A stretch of 7,297 nucleotides of DNA from the NCBI GenBank assembly GCA_963575675.1, contig CAUYUA010000027.1, positions 1 to 7,297 of the forward strand. The letters run 5' to 3'. The notes below the pieces were generated by a model, which did not search any database, was not told the origin of the DNA, and was given only the letters and a program-made list of their open reading frames with translations. The translations under genes were made by a program, and so were the position numbers. Shown here one piece after another: positions 1 to 5,960 of the stretch. This stretch comes from CAUYUA01 sp963575675. GTDB lineage: Bacteria > Pseudomonadota > Alphaproteobacteria > Azospirillales > Azospirillaceae. Numbering within the stretch: the stretch's first letter is position 1; every line of letters starts with the position of its first letter.

Positions 1-55
1 CTTTCGCTCCCCCCTTATAATCCCCTGCGACCAGGAACACAGTCCCTGGACCCTT
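1..55 (-). repeat. Dispersed two-hairpin repeat, copy A (cut by window edge)
   Basis: Read on the minus strand, this copy starts about 14 bases after the mlaF stop codon and matches copies B and C almost base for base. It contains hairpin 1 (31-49, 8-bp stem around a 3-base loop) and enters the second, G-rich hairpin (ATAAGGGGGG then AGCGAAAG) before the window ends. It sits in the 3' untranslated end of the dnaB-alr-mlaE-mlaF unit. There it could protect or end the transcript, although no T-tract follows the first stem. Repeat identity is read directly from the sequence; function is inference. Confidence 0.8.
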
Positions 56-68
56 CAATTTTTAAGGA

Positions 69-896
69 CTACAAATCTCGGATCTGCATTTGGATCGGCC
101 CTTCCGCGCGGCCATTGATGAATTGATCGACATAAGGGTTTCCCGAACGATCAATCTCTTCAACCGGCCCGTGCCAAATAATCCTTCCCCGATAGATCAT
201 CGCCACATGATCCGCAATCTTTCGAGCGCTGGCCATATCATGCGTAATCGATAACGCCGTCGCGCCCAAATCCTTAACGCACTTGACGATCAGTTCATTG
301 ATGACGTCAGCCATGATCGGATCAAGTCCGGTAGTCGGCTCGTCAAAGAAGATGATCTCAGGTTCGGCGGCAACGGCCCGCGCCAAAGCAACACGCTTCT
401 GCATGCCGCCTGAAAGCTCAGCCGGAAACAAATCGGCGACATCGGGACTTAACCCCACGGCGCCCAGTTTATCCAACGCAATGTCTTTGGCTTGATGACG
501 CGGCATCCGTCGCCCTTGGATCAAACCAAAAGCTACATTCTCCCACACGGTCATGCTGTCGAACAAGGCGGCGCCCTGGAACAACATCCCGAACTGACGC
601 ATCATGCGTTCGCGCTCACGGGCCGGCAAACAAGCGGCGTCGACGCCATCGATCATCACAGAACCCGAGTCCGGCGACATCAGCCCGAGGATGCATTTCA
701 GCATCACCGACTTCCCAGTGCCCGAGCCACCGATAACCACAAGAGATTCCGCGCGTCCAACATCCAAGTCTATGCCGTTGAGCACGACCTTAGAGCCAAA
801 TTGCTTGCGCACGCCGCGTAAAGCGATTTTGGGAACCTCGTTTCCATAGGAAACTCCATTGGAATCCGGGTAAGTCTGAAAATACGGTTCGCTCAT
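69..896 (-). CDS. mlaF: MlaF-type ABC transporter ATP-binding protein (phospholipid / organic solvent tolerance)
   Basis: Cytoplasmic ATPase subunit of an Mla (Ttg2) ABC transporter. In this family the ATPase powers phospholipid movement between the inner and outer membrane and helps keep outer-membrane lipid asymmetry. The 275-residue protein has all ABC motifs: Walker A GGSGTGKS (56-63), Q-loop Gln107, signature LSGGMQKR (161-168), Walker B IIFFDEP (181-187), D-loop Leu191-Asp192 and switch His219. The run FFDEPTTGLDPIMADVINELI is typical of MlaF. The ATG overlaps the mlaE stop as ATGA, which fixes the start and implies translational coupling. Residues 1-22 before the ABC core are extra and look unstructured. 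The usual mlaD partner does not follow within the 68 bases left in the window; instead a repeat copy follows. Assignment to the family is firm; the exact substrate is not shown. Confidence 0.93.
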   Translation of the reverse strand: MSEPYFQTYPDSNGVSYGNEVPKIALRGVRKQFGSKVVLNGIDLDVGRAESLVVIGGSGTGKSVMLKCILGLMSPDSGSVMIDGVDAACLPARERERMMRQFGMLFQGAALFDSMTVWENVAFGLIQGRRMPRHQAKDIALDKLGAVGLSPDVADLFPAELSGGMQKRVALARAVAAEPEIIFFDEPTTGLDPIMADVINELIVKCVKDLGATALSITHDMASARKIADHVAMIYRGRIIWHGPVEEIDRSGNPYVDQFINGRAEGPIQMQIRDL

Positions 897-1081
897 TTGA
901 GAAAGAAGAGGCCGGTGATAAGGTAATTGGCGATTAGGATCAGAATTGAAGAAGAAACCACAGCGTTTGTTGTGGCGCTGCCGACTCCCTCTGCTCCTCC
1001 TCGTGAGTGGTAGCCGTGATAGCAGCCCATAAGGGCGACGATAAAACCAAACACGGCGGCCTTCACCAAGCCTGAAACCAC
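893..1081 (-). pseudogene. mlaE: MlaE-type permease, C-terminal part (downstream of frameshift)
   Basis: Carries the last membrane segments of MlaE: GLVKAAVFGFIVALMGCYHG, then a glycine-rich loop and VVSSSILILIANYLITGLFF, ending four bases into mlaF. The frame stays open upstream of the GTG at 1081 back to about 1158 and encodes RLNFNPATYLAKTWEYLQTL, the expected MlaE sequence. This shows it is the rest of the same protein and not a separate small gene. Joined to the N-terminal part the permease would be about 260 residues, the usual family length. On its own this fragment has no credible ribosome binding site at the GTG. It is either the 3' half of a gene split by a sequencing indel or part of a true pseudogene. 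Confidence 0.8.
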
Positions 1082-1674
1082 ATCAAGAGTCTGAAGATAC
1101 TCCCAAGTTTTGGCGAGGTAGGTGGCGGGATTGAAATTGAGTCGATAAACGCCGACTGGAACCCGGCGAACACGCCGATAATGTCTGCGACCAACACCAA
1201 CATGGGCAAAGTGGTCAGCCCGGCGATCAGACGCGGCGCCACAAGATATTTGTAGGGGTTGGTGGAGAGCGTGCGCAAGGCGTCGATTTGTTCGGTGACG
1301 CGCATGGTCCCGATTTCGGCGGCCATGGCGGCGCCGATTCGTCCGGCGACCATCAACCCGGCGAGGACCGGCCCCAATTCACGGGTGATGGAGAGCACCA
1401 CCACGGTGGCGACGGCGCTTTCAGCTTGAAAACGACTGAACCCGGTGTAGCTCTGCAAAGCGAGCACCATGCCGGTGAACAGAGCGGTCAACCCAACCAC
1501 CGGCAGCGAGTAGTAGCCGACATCGATCATCTGACGTCCAACCAGATGAAAATAGATCGGCGGTCGAACACAGTGGGATAGACTGCGGAAGGTGAACATC
1601 GCCACCCGTCCAGTCGCCTCCAGGAAGATCAGAAATGTCCGGCCGATCTTGGCGGGAAAATCCAGAAAACCCAT
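1063..1674 (-). pseudogene. mlaE: MlaE-type ABC transporter permease, N-terminal part (frameshifted)
   Basis: Inner-membrane permease that pairs with MlaF to form the core of a phospholipid ABC transporter. Residues 50-170 hold hydrophobic segments and the family hallmark GTMRVTEQIDALRTLSTNPY (122-141), the coupling region facing the ATPase. The start ATG is supported by GAGGGG five bases upstream, which overlaps the alr stop; the alr-mlaE gap is 9 bp. After about residue 172 (near 1158-1164, plus-strand ggaaccc) the reading becomes non-family sequence and ends at residue 203. One added base there restores VGVYRLNFNPATYL and continues into the C-terminal part. The lesion looks like a single-base deletion in a short run of identical bases. 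Family assignment is firm; whether the cell really lacks a functional permease is not decided by the sequence. Confidence 0.85.
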
Positions 1675-1683
1675 CGGCGCCCC

Positions 1684-2811
1684 TCAAGCGGCTTCCACAT
1701 AAATGCGATGACTGCGCGCACCCAAGCCGGTTAAGATTTCATAACCGATCGTTCCGGCTTCTTGCGCGAGCTGATCAACCGAGTGATGCGATCCGATCAG
1801 CTCAACCAGCATTCCGGGGCGCACCGCGCCTTCCGGCAAATCTGACACATCGATTGTGGTGAGGTCCATTGAAATTCGCCCAACCACCGGAGCAACGATC
1901 GCCTCCAAACCGTTCTCTCCATAAACATAGACGCTCGCGCGTTCACTTAGGGCGCGAGGATATCCGTCGGCGTATCCGACGGCAATCGTCGCAAGCCGCC
2001 CTGGTCGCGAGACAGGGTAGGCGGCGCCGTATCCGACGGTCATTGGCGCATCAACCGAGCGCACTTGCAACACGCGCGCTTGCCACCGCACGACCGGACG
2101 CATGGGATTGTCGGTCTCTGGAGTGGGGTTGACGCCGTACAAGGCGCATCCGGGACGAACCATATCGAAATGGAACGGGCGCCCGCGAAAAACGCCCGAG
2201 GAATTGGCCAAAGAGGCGGGCGCAGGCGGAAGACCGCCGAGCGCAAGACGGAATCGTCCAAGTTGGGTGGGCGTAAGACCGTCTCCGGCGTCGTCGGCGC
2301 ACGCCAAATGGCTGAGCCAAGCGCGAATCGTCACGCCGGACAAGGAATCGGGATCATCGGCCAACATTCGCCGCTCATCTGCGGACAAGCCTAAGCGGTT
2401 CATGCCGGTATCGATGTGGATGATCGCGGACAGGGGGCTGTGCAATTGGCGCGCGCGCGCGCGCCACTCAATGATCTCGTCTAGCTGGTTAAGAACCGGG
2501 GTGATGCGATGACGCACAAAATCAGGCGCGACGCCGGGAAGCAATCCGTTCAGGCAGAAGATTTCAACCTGTGGCGACAACGCGCGCAACATCAACGCCT
2601 CGTCGGGAGTCGCGACGAAGAAAGCGTCGCATCCCGCAGCGATCAAAGCAGGAGCTACGCGCGCGACGCCCAATCCATAAGCGTTGGCTTTGACCACAGC
2701 GGCGCATTGCGCCGTCGTCGCCACATCGTGCAAGGTCCGCCAATTTGCGACGATCGCCGACACATCGATGGTCAGCACCGTCGGAGCGCTATGTTCATCA
2801 GACATCGGCAT
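1684..2811 (-). CDS. alr: Alanine racemase
   Basis: PLP-dependent cytoplasmic enzyme that interconverts L- and D-alanine, supplying D-Ala for peptidoglycan. The 375-residue protein is full length for the family. The cofactor lysine is Lys41 in AVVKANAYGLG, with Tyr45 beside it. HIDTGMNRLGL (132-142) follows in the barrel. The second catalytic residue is probably Tyr261 in VGYGAAY, followed by GYADGYPR (279-286), and GRISMD (311-316) is the C-terminal domain hallmark. The first ATG lies 3 bp after the dnaB stop; a second in-frame ATG two codons later is equally possible. Upstream AGGA is about 16 bases away, so translation may be coupled to dnaB. A (GC)8 tract at 2449-2464 encodes the RARAR stretch. 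The adjacency dnaB-alr is common in proteobacteria, to my knowledge. Confidence 0.95.
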   Translation of the reverse strand: MPMSDEHSAPTVLTIDVSAIVANWRTLHDVATTAQCAAVVKANAYGLGVARVAPALIAAGCDAFFVATPDEALMLRALSPQVEIFCLNGLLPGVAPDFVRHRITPVLNQLDEIIEWRARARQLHSPLSAIIHIDTGMNRLGLSADERRMLADDPDSLSGVTIRAWLSHLACADDAGDGLTPTQLGRFRLALGGLPPAPASLANSSGVFRGRPFHFDMVRPGCALYGVNPTPETDNPMRPVVRWQARVLQVRSVDAPMTVGYGAAYPVSRPGRLATIAVGYADGYPRALSERASVYVYGENGLEAIVAPVVGRISMDLTTIDVSDLPEGAVRPGMLVELIGSHHSVDQLAQEAGTIGYEILTGLGARSHRIYVEAA

Positions 2812-2814
2812 CCA

Positions 2815-3258
2815 TCAGGCGTGATTTTCCTGGGTGTTTTTATAGCTCAATCTGTGATTGGGATCGAGATTGGAGAAGCGGGTCATCTCGCCTTCGAAAT
2901 GGAGATTCACTGTTCCGACGGGTCCGTGACGCTGTTTGGCGATGATGACTTCGGCGATGCTGTGAACCTGATTGCAACGTTCGACCCATCGTTCGTGACG
3001 ATCTTTATGTTTCTCGGGAGGTTCATCGGGACGCATCTGCGGTTCGGAGCGTTCCAGATAATATTGTTCGCGATACACGAACATTACGACGTCGGCGTCT
3101 TGTTCGATCGACCCGGATTCGCGCAAGTCGGAGAGCTGAGGACGTTTGTCTTCGCGCGATTCAACGGCGCGGCTCAACTGAGACAACGCCAGCACCGGCA
3201 CATGCAGCTCTTTGGCCACCGCCTTCAGACCGCGCGTGATTTCTGAAATTTCCTGCAC
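2815..3258 (-). pseudogene. dnaB: Replicative DNA helicase DnaB, C-terminal part (downstream of frameshift)
   Basis: Final third of the RecA-like motor of DnaB: VQEISEITRGLKAVAKEL, then LALSQLSR (motif H3 region), SDLRESGSIEQDADVVMFVYR, and IIAKQRHGPVGTVNLHF, which holds the arginine used between subunits for ATP hydrolysis. The C-terminus is complete and ends 3 bp before alr. The GTG at 3258 lies inside a conserved DnaB stretch (NENRVQEIS), so it is not a natural start. The frame reads back through RRANENR across the frameshift into the N-terminal part. Without the first part this fragment lacks Walker A and could not act as a helicase. Confidence 0.88.
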
Positions 3259-3265
3259 GCGGTTT

Positions 3266-4330
3266 TCATTCGCCCTCCGCGCCCCCGACGCCGCGCATAA
3301 GTTGCAGATAGTCCACCACGATCATGCCCAAACCGTGCAGTCGTTTCAATCGACGCGCGCGCGTGCGGAGCATGGGGATCGTCAACCAGGCCGTGTCATC
3401 GATGTAGAAGGGCAATCTCTCCAGAGTCTGGCAGGCGTCGATAAATCGAGGGAAATCGTTTTCCTTCAGGTCTCCGCGTCGGATGCGATCGCCGCTGACT
3501 CCGACGTAATCGGCCAACACGCGAGTCGCAAGCTGCTCCACCGACATTTCCAAAGAGAAAAAACCCGCCACTGCGCCGTCTCTGCCGCCGCTGGCGGTGT
3601 ATTCTCGGGCTGCGTTGAAGGCGATGTTTGTGGCCAGCGCGGTTTTTCCCATCGAGGGGCGTCCGGCCAAGATGATCAAATCCGATGGATGAAAGCCGCC
3701 CATTTTTCGGTCGAGGTCAACCAATCCGGTGGTGACTCCGGTGATTTGGGTTGCTCGGCGAAAGGCGGCTTCGGCGCTGGCGATGGCTGACCGCAGAGCG
3801 CCGCAGAAATGCACAAACCCGCCGGAGGCGTCTCCGACTGTCGCCAAGTCGTACAGAGACTTTTCCGCCACCTCGATTTGCGTCGTCGCGGGGTTGTCGA
3901 GGTTTGGTTGGTAGGTAGAATTTACGACGGTTTCGCCGATTTCGATCAACTTCCGGCGCATATAAAGATCGTGGATTACTCGTCCATAATCGAAGACATT
4001 GATGATTGTAATGACGTTGCTGGCCAATTCGGCCAAGTAGGCTCCGCCGCCGGATTCTTGCAGGTCTTCGTCCGCGTCGAAAACGGCGCGCAGCGTTATT
4101 GGAGAAGCGTCTTGTCCTCGTTCGATCAATTTAGAGATGGCCGCGAAAATTCGTCCATGAGCCGGGTTAAAAAAATGTTCTGTACGAAGAAACTCCGCCA
4201 CCTTCTCCAACGTATTATTGTTGGTCAGCAGCGCTCCGAGAAGCGCTTGTTCCGCCTCCAGGTTATGTGGCATAACTCGAAACAGCGGCGTCTCCGCGTT
4301 ATCGGCGCTACTGAAGGAATCGGAAAGCAT
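3266..4330 (-). pseudogene. dnaB: Replicative DNA helicase DnaB, N-terminal part (frameshifted)
   Basis: Hexameric helicase that unwinds DNA ahead of the replication fork and recruits primase. Counting from ATG 4330, the sequence begins with a short flexible tail, then the N-terminal collar domain (RVMPHNLEAEQALLGALL and following helices), a linker, and the RecA motor with Walker A GRPSMGKT (about 223-230) and Walker B VVDYLQLM (about 338-345). It stops at TGA (3266-3268) just after MRGVGGAEGE. Dropping one G from the G5 run (3282-3286) gives MRGVGARRANENRVQEIS and continues perfectly into the C-terminal part; the joined protein is about 500 residues, normal for DnaB. I prefer ATG 4330 because GGAAGG lies 4 bases upstream; ATG 4366 or TTG 4396 are alternatives. 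Because dnaB is essential, a sequencing indel is the likeliest cause, unless another intact copy exists. Confidence 0.85.
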
Positions 4331-4542
4331 CCCACCTTCCACACGAGAGGGGAGTTTGGTTGTCATGGATGCATGATATCGGACTTTTCTTGGCAACGCT
4401 TCTGGTTTTGCAACTGCGCTTCCTGAATTTCAAGGGAGAAGGGCGGTTTTTTTGTAGGGTCTCGATCTGACGGAATGAACACGGTTCTTGTGCGGAGTGA
4501 TGTGTCGAGCGACATATCTGCGCGCAATATTTTAATAAGTTT

Positions 4543-4622
4543 AAGGGGTCCAGGGACTGTGTTCCTGGTCGTTGGGGATCATAAGGGGGGGAGCGAAAGC
4601 CCCCCTTATTCGCGAAGCGATC
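4543..4622 (+). repeat. Dispersed two-hairpin repeat, copy B (left arm of inverted pair)
   Basis: An 80-bp element. Hairpin 1 spans 4550-4568 (CCAGGGAC, loop TGT, GTTCCTGG, with one G-T pair). Hairpin 2 spans 4581-4609, a 10-bp stem ATAAGGGGGG/CCCCCCTTAT whose loop can form GC-GAAA-GC, a GNRA-type tetraloop if transcribed. The unit ends with TTCGCGAAGCGATC. It is nearly identical to copies A and C, with small length differences in the G run. It lies upstream of dnaB, which points away from it, in the divergent dnaB/dapF region. The outer similarity to copy C extends a little further left through AAGT. No protein-coding signal is seen here. Confidence 0.88.
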
Positions 4623-4814
4623 CTCCTGTCGTTTTCGGGCGGAAGTTGGATCGGAATAAAATTTTCGAAATTTAGGAAGGTTTACAATAATCGGATTGAT
4701 AATGACCGGACTTATATAATCGAATGGCGCAATTTGATCGGAAACCGCTCTAACGCCCAGGATGGTCTATAGCGCATTGCAAACAAACGGTTCCAGCAAA
4801 CAATTCCAGGGGAA
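4623..4814. other. AT-rich non-coding core between inverted repeat copies
   Basis: A stretch of 192 bases enclosed by copies B and C. Its middle part (about 4655-4730) is visibly AT-rich, with runs such as AATAAAATTTTCGAAATTT and TTATATAATCG, unlike the GC-rich genes on either side. I find no convincing gene. The longest plausible ATG reading frame after the TATAAT-like site is about nine codons, and no -35 element has correct spacing. Together with its arms it forms a 352-bp unit that resembles a small non-autonomous element. Origin and function are unknown. Confidence 0.5.
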
Positions 4815-4894
4815 GATCGCTTCGCGAATAAGGGGTGCTTTCGCTCCCCCCTTATGATCCCCGGCGACCAGGAACATAGTCCCTGGCCCCCTTT
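4815..4894 (-). repeat. Dispersed two-hairpin repeat, copy C (right arm of inverted pair)
   Basis: Inverted partner of copy B, 80 bp, with the same order of parts when read on the minus strand. Hairpin 1 is 4868-4886 (loop TAT instead of TGT on the minus strand, stem kept). Hairpin 2 is 4828-4855, an 8-bp stem ATAAGGGG/CCCCTTAT, and the GATCGCTTCGCGAA end lies innermost. Differences from copy B are confined mainly to loops and the length of the G run. It lies about 60 bp upstream of the dapF promoter. It is likely a separate insertion of the same element or one arm of a paired element. Confidence 0.88.
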
Positions 4895-4953
4895 GACTTA
4901 ATGTCTTTTTTCGCTGCGGGTTCTTGCTGTGGGGTGATGCGTCGTTTTTGGTT

Positions 4954-4982
4954 TGGACAGAAAGACAGAACCCTCATATAAT
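4954..4982 (+). promoter_or_regulatory. Sigma-70-type promoter of dapF, probably giving a leaderless mRNA
   Basis: A -35 box TGGACA (4954-4959, five of six to TTGACA) and a perfect -10 box TATAAT (4977-4982) are separated by exactly 17 bp. Transcription would be expected to start about 7 bases after the -10 box, at 4989-4990, which is the dapF ATG itself. No Shine-Dalgarno sequence lies before that ATG. The boxes are seen directly; the start point is inferred from normal promoter geometry. Confidence 0.65.
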
Positions 4983-4988
4983 CGGCTC

Positions 4989-5834
4989 ATGACGCTGTCA
5001 TTCACCAAAATGCATGGGCTCGGCAACGATTTTGTCGTTCTCGACGCTCGCCGCGACGTGTTTTCGCTGACCGAGACCGCCGTTCGCGCCCTAGCCGAAC
5101 GCCGCACTGGCGTGGGGTGCGACCAGGTGATCGTCATCGAGCCGCCACGTTCTCCCGAAGCAACCGCTTATATGCGCATTCGCAACGCGGATGGAGGCGA
5201 AGTCGGCGCTTGCGGCAACGCCACGCGCTGTGTTGCGGCTTTGCTGATGAAGGAAACCGGGTTGGAGCGCGTGGTTATCGAGACCCGCGCCGGATTGCTT
5301 TCGGCGCAACCGGCCGGGGGAACTCATCCTTTGACGGATGGCGTCACCGTCGATATGGGCGCCGCCGGAATTGATTGGCGCGAGATTCCTCTGGCCGTTC
5401 CAGCCGACACGCTCCACCTCGACCTTTCTTTCGGCGGCCTTTCCGATCCCGTCGCCGTCAGCATGGGCAATCCTCACGCCGTGTTCTTTGTCGATGACGT
5501 CGCCGCCGTTCCTCTTGAAGAGGTCGGTTCGGCGCTTGAACATCATTCCGTGTTTCCGGAGCGCGCCAATATTGAGGTTGCGCAAATCCTGTCTCATGAT
5601 CGGATTCGCATGCGGGTTTGGGAGCGCGGCGCAGGAATCACGCGCGCTTGCGGAACCGGCGCTTGCGCGGTTTTGGTTGCGGCTGTGCGGCGCGGTTTGA
5701 CGGGGCGTAAGGCCGAGGTGATTCTTGACGGCGGCTCGTTGATGATTGAGTGGCGTCCGGATCGTCATGTTTTGATGACCGGGCCGGTCGCCGTCAGCTT
5801 TACCGGACGCTTGGCGGAGTCGTGGACGCGCTGA
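4989..5834 (+). CDS. dapF: Diaminopimelate epimerase
   Basis: Cofactor-independent cytoplasmic enzyme that turns LL-diaminopimelate into the meso form, the last-but-one step to lysine and the cross-linking residue of peptidoglycan. The 281-residue protein is normal length. It begins MTLSFTKMHGLGNDFVVLD, the standard family N-terminus, which selects ATG 4989 over the in-frame TTG at 4953 inside the -35 box. The two catalytic cysteines are Cys75 (ADGGEVGACGNATRC) and Cys221 (ITRACGTGACA), with Glu212 in the WERG motif nearby. The domains show the usual two-fold repeat. It is the first gene of a plus-strand unit with mtaB, 126 bp downstream, and has its own promoter directly before the ATG. The assignment is secure. 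Confidence 0.96.
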   Translation: MTLSFTKMHGLGNDFVVLDARRDVFSLTETAVRALAERRTGVGCDQVIVIEPPRSPEATAYMRIRNADGGEVGACGNATRCVAALLMKETGLERVVIETRAGLLSAQPAGGTHPLTDGVTVDMGAAGIDWREIPLAVPADTLHLDLSFGGLSDPVAVSMGNPHAVFFVDDVAAVPLEEVGSALEHHSVFPERANIEVAQILSHDRIRMRVWERGAGITRACGTGACAVLVAAVRRGLTGRKAEVILDGGSLMIEWRPDRHVLMTGPVAVSFTGRLAESWTR

Positions 5835-5876
5835 TTTTAACGCCAAAAGTTCTCGCAAAACTCCAAATCATGGTTT

Positions 5877-5920
5877 CCAAGGGCCTCTCGGCCTTTGGTG
5901 AGGCCAGAGCAAGGCCCTGG
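5877..5920 (+). promoter_or_regulatory. Hairpin-rich dapF-mtaB spacer
   Basis: A 9-bp stem CCAAGGGCC/GGCCTTTGG (5877-5885 with 5890-5898, loop TCTC, one G-T pair) sits between dapF and mtaB. A competing stem pairs GGCCTC (5882-5887) with GAGGCC (5900-5905), and CCAG/CTGG (5904-5907 with 5917-5920) could form next. No T-tract follows, so this is not a standard intrinsic terminator. It may slow transcription, stabilise the dapF end, or simply be an eroded repeat. The pairing is seen; a role is only inferred. Confidence 0.35.
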
Positions 5921-5960
5921 TTCGCGAAGCAACCAATTCGCTTCTTGTTTAGGAGGGAGT

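Noticed and set aside
4366..4400. A leaderless promoter for dnaB (TATCAT six bases before ATG 4366)
   Set aside because: No -35 box at acceptable spacing; TTGCCA lies only about 12 bp away. The next ATG at 4330 has a better ribosome binding sequence.
2509..4426. Long open frames on the plus strand opposite alr and dnaB (2509-3246, 3212-3790, 3809-4426)
   Set aside because: They are antisense to clear dnaB/alr homologous sequence, have no recognisable domains or ribosome binding sites, and follow from codon bias in the real genes.
4447..4453. T7 run after GGGCGG as a plus-strand terminator
   Set aside because: Only a weak imperfect stem precedes it and no plus-strand gene would end there.
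4503..4514. Dyad TGTCG-AG-CGACA upstream of dnaB as an operator
   Set aside because: A five-base half-site dyad is expected by chance in several kilobases and no adjacent promoter or regulator gene supports it.
4475..4772. Two small plus-strand frames across copy B and the AT-rich core
   Set aside because: They are made largely of repeat sequence with different frames through the same element, and have no coding signature.
4543..4894. Possible CRISPR array
   Set aside because: Only two copies, inverted to each other, with no regular short spacers or cas genes.
1..4894. Repeat hairpins in copies A, B and C as classical Rho-independent terminators
   Set aside because: None is followed directly by a T-tract on the relevant strand; a termination role would need another mechanism.
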